DNA of 64,000 bases from Pseudomonas mendocina. Lineage in GTDB: Bacteria > Pseudomonadota > Gammaproteobacteria > Pseudomonadales > Pseudomonadaceae. Location: positions 4,402,001 to 4,466,000 of the forward strand of contig CP148074.1 of NCBI GenBank assembly GCA_037482215.1, given 5' to 3'. The position numbers and the translations under genes were made by a program. This document shows, one piece after another, positions 1 to 8,819 of this stretch (position 1 is its first letter; each line of letters starts with the position of its first letter). The notes under the pieces were generated by a model. That model did not search any database, was not told where the DNA came from, and saw only the letters and a list, made by a program, of their open reading frames with translations.

Positions 1-313
1 CCTGGCCATCGACGACTTCGGTACTGGCTACAGCTCTCTGGCTCGCCTCAAACGCCTGCCCGTGCACAAACTAAAGCTGGATCAGAGCTTTGTTGCCGGC
101 CTGCCTAAGGATCATGACGACGTAGCCATCGCCCGCGCCGTCATTGCCTTGGGCCACAGTATGGGGCTCAATGTGCTGGCTGAAGGCGTCGAGAATGAAG
201 ACCAAGTGGATATGTTGATTCGCCTCGGCTGCGACCATGCCCAAGGCTACTACTTCGCACGTCCACAACCGGCAGAACAGTTGAGCTGCGCACCAACAAA
301 ACCCAGCGAATAA
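1..313 (+). CDS. C-terminal end of an EAL-domain (c-di-GMP phosphodiesterase type) protein, cut by window edge
   Basis: Reading from base 2 without a start codon, the frame encodes about 103 residues and stops with TAA at 311-313. It contains [10 protein letters not shown], the conserved loop of EAL domains, then KLDQSFV, and the late motif [11 protein letters not shown] followed by the closing [13 protein letters not shown]. These are the last conserved blocks of an EAL phosphodiesterase, which cleaves cyclic-di-GMP to pGpG. The N-terminal part, including the EAL signature and any sensor or GGDEF domain, lies outside the window, so catalytic competence cannot be judged. The stop is only 40 bp upstream of the large sensor kinase on the same strand, so the two may be co-transcribed. 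That would place a c-di-GMP-degrading enzyme beside a c-di-GMP-making relay. Confidence 0.9.
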   Translation, partial: LAIDDFGTGYSSLARLKRLPVHKLKLDQSFVAGLPKDHDDVAIARAVIALGHSMGLNVLAEGVENEDQVDMLIRLGCDHAQGYYFARPQPAEQLSCAPTKPSE

Positions 314-353
314 CCGCCATGCACACGCACCTACCCGTTCAGGCCCATCACTC

Positions 354-3300
354 ATGAGTGCGGGCAGCAAACCTCGCACCATATACTGGATTACTGGTCT
401 AGGAAGCCTAGGCCTTGCAATCCTGTTCACGGTGCTGGGTGCGATTGCCCTGAACGAACGCGACAACCTTTGGCACCTGCAACTTGAACGCCAGCACCAG
501 TTACACACTGCGGCTCTGCGCAGCGACCAACAAGAACTGCAACAGAAGGCCAAGCTGTTGGCCGAAACGCTCGCGTCGGATACACAGGTTGTAGAGCTGG
601 TTAATCAAGCCCATGCGTTACAGCTTTCCAAGAAAGGCGACAGTCAAAACCTGAGCGCCATACGCCAGCAGCTCTACAGTCGTCTGGCGCCGCGCTGGCG
701 CAAACTCCAAGAAACCCAGCCCTTCAGCCTGTTTTTACACCTAGCTCCCAGCTCCGAAGTTCTGCTGCGTGTGCACGAACCCAAGTGGTTTGGCGATTAC
801 CCCATCGCACAGCGCACCATGCTTCAAGAGGTTTTGAACAAGTCGGTTCCCAGCAGCGGGCTGGCCGTTTCCCCCAACGGATTAAGCATCAGGGCATTAG
901 TACCCTTGCATGTCGACGACGGCGATGCACTTTCGACTGTGGGCGCGCTGGAAGTCAGCATCGACATGTTGCCGGGCCTTAACATGTTGAATACGGACTC
1001 GGACCAAGGGATCGCTTTGCTCTATAAGCAAAGTACGCTAAAGGCCTATGACAGCGGGGAAACCTTACGTGGGCTGGGCACTGACAATGACTACTGGAAC
1101 CTTGAAGGCTTCGAACAACCGCAAATTCAGCACTGGCACAAGGAACGCCTACTTCCGGGCCCCGACGCCGGGACAACCTACAGCGTACTTCAGGAAAGTA
1201 AACGTACCTACTTGCTCAACCAGCTTCCCCTGAAGGACCACCGCATCTCTGTCTCTGATCAAGACAACAATGTCGTAGCACTGATTTGGCGCGATATCAC
1301 CACGCTCAATGACCAGCACACAACGGGCCTGCACCGGGTCATCGCCAAGTGGCTGTTCGCTTGGGCGGCGACAGAACTGTTACTGATTCTGCTGTTGCTG
1401 GCCACCCGCAACAGTACGCGTACGCTGATGCGCACACATAACGACGAACTGCGCGTCAAGCATCAGCAGAGTGAAGAAGCTCGCCATTTGCTGGCCATCA
1501 TGGCACAGGCTCAGGCTGCCTATATCAGCGCTGAAAACCAGAAAGAAGCCTTTACGGCCTTGTTGCAGAGCATTCTCCAGTTCACTGATAGCCAGTTTGG
1601 ATTGATCGGAGAAATTCTCCACGACGAACGTGGCGCCCCCTTTATGCGCACGTTCGCCATCAACCTCAGCAGTTGGCAGGATGCCGTCCCGCCAGAATAT
1701 AAGCAGGCCGCTGAGCAGGGTCTGGAATTCCGCAACCAATACAGCCTGTTTGGGCAGGTCATCCGCAATGGTTTGCCCTTAATCACCAATGCCCCGGAGA
1801 AACACCCTCACCGCTCTGGCGTGCCAGATGGCCATCCGCCGCTGAAGAGCTTTGCCGGATTGCCGATTCATACCAACGGAGAACTGGTCGGCATGCTGGC
1901 CTTAGCCAACCGTTCATGCGGTTATCCGGTCGACTTTGCAGAACGCCTGAAACCGTTGCTAGCGACCCTCGGACAGCTGCTGGATGCCTTGCGCAGAGAC
2001 CAACAACGTGAGCAGGCACAGCTGCGATTACAGCGCCAGCAAGCAGCCCTACGGGTTCTCAATGAAGTGGCTGCATTGCCGAAAATGAACAGCCACCAGT
2101 CACTAGGGCAAGCCCTTGAGCTGGCCGCAACCTTCTATGGCATGCCTACCGGCCTTATTACTCAGATGACAGCTGACCAGCTGACCATCCTCGCCCAAAC
2201 GTGCAACGACCAAAGTCTCTACGAAGGCCAAGTACTCCCGCTGTGTGACACTTACTGCAGTATGGTCGTGCAGCATGAGGACGTACTGAGCATCACTCAC
2301 ATGGGTAAAAGCCCATACGCGCACCATCCGGCCTATCCACTACAGGGTTTTGAAAGCTTTATAGGCACCAATCTCTGGGTTGCCGGAAAACAGTTCGGCA
2401 CCTTGTGTTTTGCCGCGCACGCTCCGCGTGCCGTTGTTTTTGATGAGATCGACGAAGAGTTCCTTCGACTGTTCGGGCGCTGGGTCAGTGCAACACTGGA
2501 ACGTCAGCTGCATGAAGAACAAACCCGCGAAGCACGTCTGTTCCTGCAAACCGTACTGGACTCTTCCACCGGCACCAGCATCATCACCACAGACGTAAAT
2601 GGCCTGATTACCCTGTTCAATTCAGGCGCTGAACGCTTACTGGGCTATCGCAGTGCAGAAGTCATCGGCAAACACACACCGCTGCTGTTCCACCTGCCGC
2701 AAGAAATCAGCACACGTGCGACCCTGCTCAGCAGCCAATACAACAGAGAAGTTTCCGGTTTCCAGGTATTCAGCCTGACACCCACCGGCAGTGAGCCCGA
2801 AACCCGACAATGGACATACGTGCGCAAGAATGGCGAGCAACGCATCGTCAACCTGACCGTTAGCGTCATGCATGACAGCACCGGCAAAGTCAGCGGTTAC
2901 TTGGGTATTGCCAGTGACATCAACAAACTGCACCAAACTACGCTGGCACTGCAAAAAAGTGAAAACCGTTTCAGAGGGTTGGTCTCCAACCTCCCTGGAG
3001 CCGTGTACCGCTGCCGCAATGATGAGTTCTGGACAATGAGCTATCTGAGCGAAGAGATTGCCGCTATCAGTGGGTTCCCTGCGGCTGACTTCATCCATAA
3101 CCGCAAACGCAGCTTCGCCGAGACTGTCCACCCTGATGACCGTGAACTAACACTCAGTGCAAAGCTGGCATTAGAACGCGAAGAGTCCTTTGAGCTGACC
3201 TATCGCATTACTCATGCTGATGGGCATGACGTGTGGGTCCGTGAGAAGGGCCGCGGCGAATACAACAGCCGAGGTGAACTGTTGTGGATCTCAGGTTTCA

Positions 3301-4835
3301 TCTGGGATATCAGTGACCAAAAAATGGTCGAGGACCAGCTCAAGATCAGCCAGCAGCGCTTCAGCACTGCCTTTAACACCGCGCCACAAGGCATGGCGTT
3401 GGGGACTCTGGACGGAAATTGGCTGGAGGTGAACGATGCGCTGTGTAACATGCTCGGTTACAGCCGTGAGTACCTGCTCAGTACCAACTTCCAAAGCGTC
3501 ACCCACCCTGACGACCTAAACACCGACTTGCAGGACATTGACGACCTGCTCAACGATCGCGTCGACACGATCCAGCACGAGAAGCGCTATATCGACAGCC
3601 AGGGCCGCATCATCTGGGTGCTGGTCAGCGCTTCACTTGTCCGCGACTCCAGCAACCAGCCGCTGTATTTCGTGGCACAGATCCAGGATTTCAGCGAGCG
3701 TATTGCCGCTGAAATGGCCATTCGTGAACGGGAAGACTACTTGCGCACATTGCTCGATAACGTGCTGGACGCAATTATTACCTTCGATAAACAGGGTTAC
3801 ATTGAAAGCTTCAACCACGCCGCTGAACGCATCTTTGGTTACACACACCTAGAGGTCTCCGGGCACCGCATCACGATGCTAATAGCGGACTCTGAGCGCA
3901 CCTTAAAGCCACGTTATCTCAATCTGTATCTACATAAAGGCATCAGGCAGATTCTCGGCAAAGAGATCGAGCTGACGGCACTACGTAGCAATGGCGAAAC
4001 CTTCCCTGTAGAACTGGCGATCTCACAAGTCAGCCACCAAGGTTCACGCCGCTTCATTGCGGTGATTCGCGACATCGAAGAACGCAAACGCATTGAGCGC
4101 ATGAAGAACGAATTCGTTTCTACCGTTAGTCACGAACTTCGTACGCCGCTAACCGCCATTAGCGGCTCACTGGGGCTGATCTTGGGTGGTGCATTGGGTA
4201 ACGTGCCACAGCAGATGCAGCAAATGCTGCAAATCGCTCATGAGAATAGTCAGCGTCTGAATCTGCTGATCAATGACCTGCTGGATATGGAAAAACTTGT
4301 CGCAGGAAAAATGGAGTTCAAGCTACAGCCCCACCGGTTGTGGTCATTGCTGGAACAGGCCGTGGAACACAACCAACCCTATGCTCAGGCCTTGCAGGTA
4401 AGGATTAACTTGTTGCCTCCCGTCAGTGAAACGCAGGTCATGGCCGATAAACTGCGACTGGGACAAGTCATGGCCAACCTGCTGTCCAATGCGGCCAAAT
4501 TTTCCCCTCGACAACACGTCGTCGAAGTGAGTGCAGAGCAGCGAGGCAATCGGGTGCGGATCAGCGTTCGCGACCATGGCGAGGGCATTCCGGAAAAATT
4601 CCGGGCGCGTATATTCAGCAAATTCTCTCAAGCGGATGCCACCGATACACGCGCCAAAGGCGGTACAGGTCTGGGGCTGGCCATTTGTAAAGAGATCATC
4701 GAGCGCATGGGCGGAGAAATCGGCTTCGAATCCACACTTGGTCAAGGCACCACGTTCTGGTTTGAACTGACTATTTATAAACCGGAGCAAGTGGTTGCGG
4801 GTAATACCTCTCCAGAGGGACTCAACCATGCCTGA
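354..4835 (+). CDS. Large membrane sensor histidine kinase (dCache-like, 2 GAF, 4 PAS, HisKA, HATPase)
   Basis: 1493 residues. TM1 is about 10-33. A periplasmic sensor of about 300 residues follows, with RVHEPKWFGD near 139-148, a pattern I associate with double-Cache type 3 domains. TM2 is about 333-351. The cytoplasmic part reads as two GAF-like domains (about 395-545 and 560-717), four PAS domains (about 727-857, 870-990, 998-1118, 1126-1243), then HisKA with VSHELRTPLT, in which His1260 is the expected phospho-acceptor. The HATPase follows with ANLLSNAAKF, DHGEGIP and GGTGLGLAI. All kinase boxes look intact. There is no receiver or Hpt domain on this protein, so it must pass phosphate to separate partners. 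The next gene, a single receiver, overlaps it by 8 bp. No strong ribosome binding site precedes ATG 354. The signal sensed is unknown. Confidence 0.93.
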   Translation: MSAGSKPRTIYWITGLGSLGLAILFTVLGAIALNERDNLWHLQLERQHQLHTAALRSDQQELQQKAKLLAETLASDTQVVELVNQAHALQLSKKGDSQNLSAIRQQLYSRLAPRWRKLQETQPFSLFLHLAPSSEVLLRVHEPKWFGDYPIAQRTMLQEVLNKSVPSSGLAVSPNGLSIRALVPLHVDDGDALSTVGALEVSIDMLPGLNMLNTDSDQGIALLYKQSTLKAYDSGETLRGLGTDNDYWNLEGFEQPQIQHWHKERLLPGPDAGTTYSVLQESKRTYLLNQLPLKDHRISVSDQDNNVVALIWRDITTLNDQHTTGLHRVIAKWLFAWAATELLLILLLLATRNSTRTLMRTHNDELRVKHQQSEEARHLLAIMAQAQAAYISAENQKEAFTALLQSILQFTDSQFGLIGEILHDERGAPFMRTFAINLSSWQDAVPPEYKQAAEQGLEFRNQYSLFGQVIRNGLPLITNAPEKHPHRSGVPDGHPPLKSFAGLPIHTNGELVGMLALANRSCGYPVDFAERLKPLLATLGQLLDALRRDQQREQAQLRLQRQQAALRVLNEVAALPKMNSHQSLGQALELAATFYGMPTGLITQMTADQLTILAQTCNDQSLYEGQVLPLCDTYCSMVVQHEDVLSITHMGKSPYAHHPAYPLQGFESFIGTNLWVAGKQFGTLCFAAHAPRAVVFDEIDEEFLRLFGRWVSATLERQLHEEQTREARLFLQTVLDSSTGTSIITTDVNGLITLFNSGAERLLGYRSAEVIGKHTPLLFHLPQEISTRATLLSSQYNREVSGFQVFSLTPTGSEPETRQWTYVRKNGEQRIVNLTVSVMHDSTGKVSGYLGIASDINKLHQTTLALQKSENRFRGLVSNLPGAVYRCRNDEFWTMSYLSEEIAAISGFPAADFIHNRKRSFAETVHPDDRELTLSAKLALEREESFELTYRITHADGHDVWVREKGRGEYNSRGELLWISGFIWDISDQKMVEDQLKISQQRFSTAFNTAPQGMALGTLDGNWLEVNDALCNMLGYSREYLLSTNFQSVTHPDDLNTDLQDIDDLLNDRVDTIQHEKRYIDSQGRIIWVLVSASLVRDSSNQPLYFVAQIQDFSERIAAEMAIREREDYLRTLLDNVLDAIITFDKQGYIESFNHAAERIFGYTHLEVSGHRITMLIADSERTLKPRYLNLYLHKGIRQILGKEIELTALRSNGETFPVELAISQVSHQGSRRFIAVIRDIEERKRIERMKNEFVSTVSHELRTPLTAISGSLGLILGGALGNVPQQMQQMLQIAHENSQRLNLLINDLLDMEKLVAGKMEFKLQPHRLWSLLEQAVEHNQPYAQALQVRINLLPPVSETQVMADKLRLGQVMANLLSNAAKFSPRQHVVEVSAEQRGNRVRISVRDHGEGIPEKFRARIFSKFSQADATDTRAKGGTGLGLAICKEIIERMGGEIGFESTLGQGTTFWFELTIYKPEQVVAGNTSPEGLNHA

Positions 4836-5214
4836 GCTAAATCGCATCCTCCATGTTGAAGACGACCCTTCCATCCAGGCTATCGCCCGCCTGGCGTTAG
4901 AGGCTGTGGGTGGATTTGAGGTTCTGACCTGCTCCAACGGCCAGCAAGCCCTTGAGCAACTTCCAGCGTTTGCGCCTGACTTCATTCTGCTCGACGTCAT
5001 GATGCCGGGCATGGATGGGCCGCAAACGCTGTCGCACATCACCCAAATGCTGGACATCAATAAAGTCCCGGTAGCCTTCATGACCGCCAAGGTTCAGCCT
5101 GCAGAAGTAGCGCACTACCGCAGCTTAGGTGCTCGCGACGTCATTATTAAACCGTTCGACCCTATGCAGTTGGCTGCACAAGTACGACAAATCTGGAGTC
5201 AGAGCCATGAGTAA
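4828..5214 (+). CDS. Single-domain response regulator (CheY-like receiver)
   Basis: 128 residues, a receiver domain with no output domain. Acidic pocket residues are in HVEDDPS near the N-terminus, the phospho-acceptor is Asp56 in FILLDVMMPGMDG, and the conserved Lys is in IIKPFD near the C-terminus. ATG 4828 is chosen because AGAGGGA lies at 4814-4820; an earlier in-frame start inside the kinase gene would add an unconserved tail. It overlaps the end of the kinase gene by 8 bp and the start of the next gene by 8 bp, which implies translational coupling. Its likely role is phosphate shuttle from the kinase to the Hpt domain of the following protein, or an allosteric partner. That is inference from gene order. 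Confidence 0.92.
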   Translation: MPELNRILHVEDDPSIQAIARLALEAVGGFEVLTCSNGQQALEQLPAFAPDFILLDVMMPGMDGPQTLSHITQMLDINKVPVAFMTAKVQPAEVAHYRSLGARDVIIKPFDPMQLAAQVRQIWSQSHE

Positions 5215-6856
5215 CTCCCCCGCCACAGAGGTGGATCTGCAACAGCGCCTGCAACAGCTCAACGACAGTTTTGCCCGGCGCGTGGCACAAGAGTTACCCG
5301 CTATTGGCAACTTAGGCGAGCGCTTGCTGCACTGCAATGACCCCAAGCAGCAATACGAATACCTGCTGAGTGTTCGCGACCAGCTGCATAAACTCGCTGG
5401 CAGCGCCGGTACCTTTGGTTTTATCACCTTGGGCGAACATGCCCGCGAGCTCGAGAAGAAGGCTGACCGCTGGCTGCAATCCTTACGCACTGACGGCAAC
5501 ACGTTGCACGAATTCAGCCTTAGTCTGATTGAAATGACCTCCAGGCAATACAAGCCCGAGGGCAACCAGAGTATTGTCAGCCAGGCCAACAAAACGCCAC
5601 GGGACACCAGTGCACGGCGCATCTACATCCTCGAAGACCAGCGTGAAATCGGCGAAAGCATGTGCCTTACGCTCAATAGCTTCGGTTATCAGGCCAAGCA
5701 CTTCTTCACCATCGACAAATTAGATGAAGCGCTGAATGAACAACCGCCAGACGCCCTGATCGTCGATATCAACCTGCCCAACGAACCCATCACAGGCCTG
5801 CAATATGCAGCCACGCTCCAACAACGCCAGGATGAACCCCTGCCGCTGCTGGTGATTACCACGCAGGATGACTTCGCCACGCACTTGGCCGCGGTACGGG
5901 TCGGTGCCATGGGCTTTTTCCGCAAGCCGGTGGATATTCCGCAGCTGGAGAACCGCCTAGAACGTTGCTTCTCGCAACAGCAGGGTGAGCCTTACCGGGT
6001 TTTGATCATTGATGATGACCGCGAACTGGCCTCACGCTACAGCCTGATTCTCCGTGACGCCAACATGCGTGTGGAAATGCTCCATGAGCCCGAGCAGATT
6101 TTCGCCACCATGAGCAGCTTCAACCCCGAGGTCATCCTCCTCGACGTCAGCATGCCGGGCTGTACTGGGCCCGAGCTGGCGCAAATCATCCGCCTGGATG
6201 ATGACTGGTTGCGGGTGCCAATCGTTTACCTCTCAGCCGAAACTGACATCAGTCGCCAAATGAATGCCCTGATCAAAGCGGGAGATGATTTCCTCAGCAA
6301 GCCGATCTCAGATAACGCCTTGGTTGCCGCCGTATTCTCCCGCGCACAGCGAGCCCGCTTACTCAGTAACGCCCTGTCCCGCGACAGCCTGACCGGTTTG
6401 CTTAAGCACGCGGATATCAAAGAGCAAGTCGCCCTGGAGCAAGAACGCGCCCACCGCTCAGGCAAACCCGCCAGTGTGGCCATGCTCGATATCGACTTCT
6501 TCAAGAAGGTCAACGATACCTATGGCCATGCAGCGGGCGATAACGTCATCCGTGCGTTGGCCAACCTCCTTCGCCAGCGTCTGCGCCGTATCGACAGCCT
6601 CGGCCGTTACGGTGGAGAAGAGTTTCTGGTGGTTCTGCCTGATTGCAATGCTGAGCAGGCACGGCTGGTTATTGACGAGATCCGACAACGCTTTGCCGAG
6701 CTACAGTTCACCGCCGCCGAGCAGCATTTTTCAGTCACCCTCAGCGCCGGTATTTGCTCAACTGAACAAGGTGTGGCCGAGCCCAGCGAACTACTAGACC
6801 GCGCCGATAAAGCCCTTTATCAAGCCAAAAACAGCGGCAGGAATAGAGTCTGCTGA
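5207..6856 (+). CDS. Hpt-REC-REC-GGDEF diguanylate cyclase
   Basis: 549 residues from ATG 5207, which overlaps the preceding receiver gene by 8 bp; longer in-frame starts would lie deep inside that gene. An Hpt domain occupies about 10-115 with HKLAGSAGTFGF (His61). Receiver 1 (about 138-250) has Asp187 in LIVDINLP, and receiver 2 (about 262-380) has Asp313 in ILLDVSMPG. A GGDEF domain follows from about 390, with DSLTGLL, DIDFFKKVNDTYGH and the active-site GGEEF at 469-473. An inhibitory-site RxxD (R460-D463) sits five residues before GGEEF, so product inhibition by c-di-GMP is expected. The protein should make c-di-GMP from two GTP, with activity set by phosphotransfer through His61 and one or both receivers. 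Having Hpt and two receivers on one cyclase is uncommon and suggests it integrates more than one relay. Confidence 0.93.
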   Translation: MSNSPATEVDLQQRLQQLNDSFARRVAQELPAIGNLGERLLHCNDPKQQYEYLLSVRDQLHKLAGSAGTFGFITLGEHARELEKKADRWLQSLRTDGNTLHEFSLSLIEMTSRQYKPEGNQSIVSQANKTPRDTSARRIYILEDQREIGESMCLTLNSFGYQAKHFFTIDKLDEALNEQPPDALIVDINLPNEPITGLQYAATLQQRQDEPLPLLVITTQDDFATHLAAVRVGAMGFFRKPVDIPQLENRLERCFSQQQGEPYRVLIIDDDRELASRYSLILRDANMRVEMLHEPEQIFATMSSFNPEVILLDVSMPGCTGPELAQIIRLDDDWLRVPIVYLSAETDISRQMNALIKAGDDFLSKPISDNALVAAVFSRAQRARLLSNALSRDSLTGLLKHADIKEQVALEQERAHRSGKPASVAMLDIDFFKKVNDTYGHAAGDNVIRALANLLRQRLRRIDSLGRYGGEEFLVVLPDCNAEQARLVIDEIRQRFAELQFTAAEQHFSVTLSAGICSTEQGVAEPSELLDRADKALYQAKNSGRNRVC

Positions 6857-6866
6857 ACACTTAGCC

Positions 6867-6925
6867 TTGCCTTGTGAAAAATTAAGCGTATATTTTCATG
6901 AAATTAATAATAAATAATTTCATGA
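6867..6925 (+). promoter_or_regulatory. Candidate promoter and palindromic operator of the pauB-type operon
   Basis: TTGCCT at 6867-6872 and TATATT at 6889-6894 are 16 bp apart and could be -35 and -10 boxes. Directly downstream is an inverted repeat with 11-bp arms TCATGAAATTA (6896-6906) and TAATTTCATGA (6915-6925) around an 8-bp AT spacer. The octamer TTTCATGA therefore occurs twice, 24 bp apart (6894 and 6918). The site covers the expected transcription start and ends 7 bp before ATG 6933, the position typical of a repressor operator. The XRE-cupin regulator encoded next in the operon is the obvious candidate ligand; this is inference. Confidence 0.55.
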
Positions 6926-6932
6926 GGCAACT

Positions 6933-8222
6933 ATGTTCAAGCAGTCCGCTCAGCATATCGGCACCTACTACGCAGGCACTTTTCCTGGCCAGATACCGCT
7001 GCGCCCGCGCCTGCAACAAAGCCTGCACTGCGATGTCCTGATTATCGGTGGCGGTTTCAGCGGCCTGCACACAGCATTGCGCCTGGCCTTAGCCGGTAAA
7101 AAAGTTGCGTTGGTCGAAGCCAGCCGCCTGGCGTGGGCTGCGTCCGGGCGTAATGGCGGACAAGCGCTGCCAGGCTGGTCTTGCGACATGCCGCCATTCG
7201 AGAAAGCGCTGGGCTTAGAAGGTGCCCGCCAGCTCTGGGACAGCATGATCTGGGCCGCCAACGAAATGCGCGAGCTGCCTGAACGCCATGGTTTCGACAT
7301 CGACTACCGCACCGGGGCCATATACTGCGCCGTCCTTCCACGTCGTGTGCGCCTGCTGCAAGAAAGCATCGAAGAAGCCACGCAAAAATACGACTATCAG
7401 CAACTGAGCTTCATTCCCAAAGAAGAGCTGCCACAGTGGATTGCCAGCCCGCGCTACTTGGGCGCCGTTCACGATGCCGGTGCTGCACACCTGAACCCAC
7501 TGAAACTGGCACACGGCCTGGCCAATGCACTGGAAGCCGCTGGCGGCCAGATCTTCGAACAATCTAAAGCCCTTGATTGGCAGGAGCACGGCAACGGATA
7601 CCGCGTACGCTGCGCCGAGGGTGAAATTACCTGCGATGTACTGGTCATGGCCTGCAACGCCTATGTCGACCGCCTCGACCGCGACCTGGCCAAACGCCTG
7701 CTGCCAGTCGGCTCCTATCAGGTCGCGACCGCGCCATTGGACCCGGAACTGGCGCAATCCCTATTCCCAAAAGGCACCTGCAGCATCGACACCCAGTTTG
7801 TACCGGATTACTACCGCGTCACCCCTGACAACCGCCTGCTGTTCGGCGGTGGCTGCACTTACCTCGGCGGTATTCCTAAAGATGTGCCAGCGGCTACCCG
7901 GCCCTATCTGGAACGTGTTTTCCCGCAGCTCAAAGGCGTGCAGATCGACTATGGCTGGGGCGGCCATATCGACTGCACCATGTACCGCACTCCGCATCTC
8001 GGCCGCAGCGGTCAAAAGTATTGGCTGCAAGGTTTCTCTGGCCATGGCGTATTGCCAACGTTGGCAGCGGCCAAGGCCATCAGCGACGCCATTCTGGGCG
8101 ACGACGAATTGCTCAAGCTGTATGAGCGCCTGCCAAACCCACGCTTCCCAGGCGGCGACCTGCTCGCAGCACCGATCGAAGCAGTCGGCAAAGCCTGGTA
8201 TAGACTGCGCGACGTGATCTGA
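6933..8222 (+). CDS. FAD-dependent oxidoreductase, gamma-glutamylpolyamine oxidase type (PauB/PuuB-like)
   Basis: 429 residues of the DAO/FAD-dependent oxidoreductase fold. The dinucleotide-binding motif is DVLIIGGGFSGLHTA near 35-48, followed by VALVEASRLAWAASGRNGGQ, typical of the PuuB/PauB group. The closing motif is QGFSGHGVLPTLAAAKAI near residue 370. By family knowledge these enzymes oxidise gamma-glutamylated putrescine or related amines to the aldehyde, releasing ammonia and hydrogen peroxide. The neighbouring ligase gene, which would make the gamma-glutamyl substrate, supports this role. GAGG just before ATG 6933 serves as ribosome binding site. It is the first gene of an apparent three-gene operon and has a paralogue at 22495-23808. 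Exact amine specificity cannot be read from sequence. Confidence 0.85.
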   Translation: MFKQSAQHIGTYYAGTFPGQIPLRPRLQQSLHCDVLIIGGGFSGLHTALRLALAGKKVALVEASRLAWAASGRNGGQALPGWSCDMPPFEKALGLEGARQLWDSMIWAANEMRELPERHGFDIDYRTGAIYCAVLPRRVRLLQESIEEATQKYDYQQLSFIPKEELPQWIASPRYLGAVHDAGAAHLNPLKLAHGLANALEAAGGQIFEQSKALDWQEHGNGYRVRCAEGEITCDVLVMACNAYVDRLDRDLAKRLLPVGSYQVATAPLDPELAQSLFPKGTCSIDTQFVPDYYRVTPDNRLLFGGGCTYLGGIPKDVPAATRPYLERVFPQLKGVQIDYGWGGHIDCTMYRTPHLGRSGQKYWLQGFSGHGVLPTLAAAKAISDAILGDDELLKLYERLPNPRFPGGDLLAAPIEAVGKAWYRLRDVI

Positions 8223-8235
8223 CAGCGGAGCAACC

Positions 8236-8793
8236 ATGACCGAACAGGAAGAAGTAGAAGGCCTCGCGATACTCATTCGCGACCTGCGCAAACACAAAAA
8301 CCTCACCTTGGGCGAGCTGGCAGCCAAGATCGAACGCTCGGTCGGCTTTCTCTCCCAAGTGGAGCGTGGCCTGTCCCAACCCACGGTGGCTGACCTGACA
8401 GCCATCAGTGAAGCCCTGGGCGTGCCGACCACCTACTTCTACAGCCTGAGCAAACCCCGTGACGTACGCTGGGTCACCCGCCCGGATGAACGCCGCACGC
8501 TGTACTACGCAGGCGGCATTACCGACGTACTGGCCTCGCCGAGTATTTCCGGTGGTTTTTCCATGCTCGACAGCTACCTGGCTCCCGGAGCCAGCAGCGG
8601 TGACGGCCACCTAAAAGACCGCGACGAACAAGGCGGTTTTGTCCTGGAAGGCCAGCTGAGTATTTGGCTCGACGACGCCGAAGAGCCTGTCACCCTAGGC
8701 CCCAACGACAGCTTCCAACTGCCGCCCTACGCAAGATTTCGCTACGCCAACCTAACCGATAAACCGACGCGCGTGCTCTGGGTATTCTGCTAA
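8236..8793 (+). CDS. XRE-family regulator with C-terminal cupin (PuuR/PauR-like)
   Basis: 185 residues. An N-terminal helix-turn-helix (about 12-66) with LTLGELAAKIERSVGFLSQV and GLSQPTVADL is followed by a small cupin barrel (about 105-184) with the segment GFVLEGQLSIWLDD. The family comprises small-molecule-responsive repressors such as PuuR of E. coli, which controls putrescine degradation. CGGAG upstream of ATG 8236 and a 13-bp gap after the oxidase gene point to co-transcription. It probably autoregulates the operon through the palindrome at 6896-6925. A second, divergent member of the same architecture is encoded at 17890-18438 and better resembles PauR, so this one may be a local, substrate-specific regulator. 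Confidence 0.85.
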   Translation: MTEQEEVEGLAILIRDLRKHKNLTLGELAAKIERSVGFLSQVERGLSQPTVADLTAISEALGVPTTYFYSLSKPRDVRWVTRPDERRTLYYAGGITDVLASPSISGGFSMLDSYLAPGASSGDGHLKDRDEQGGFVLEGQLSIWLDDAEEPVTLGPNDSFQLPPYARFRYANLTDKPTRVLWVFC

Positions 8794-8819
8794 CCCACCA
8801 CGCGCAGGAAGAAGTACGT

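Noticed and set aside
71..553. Minus-strand frame over the EAL fragment and kinase start
   Set aside because: Cys- and Arg-rich antisense translation; the plus-strand frames have clear EAL and kinase features.
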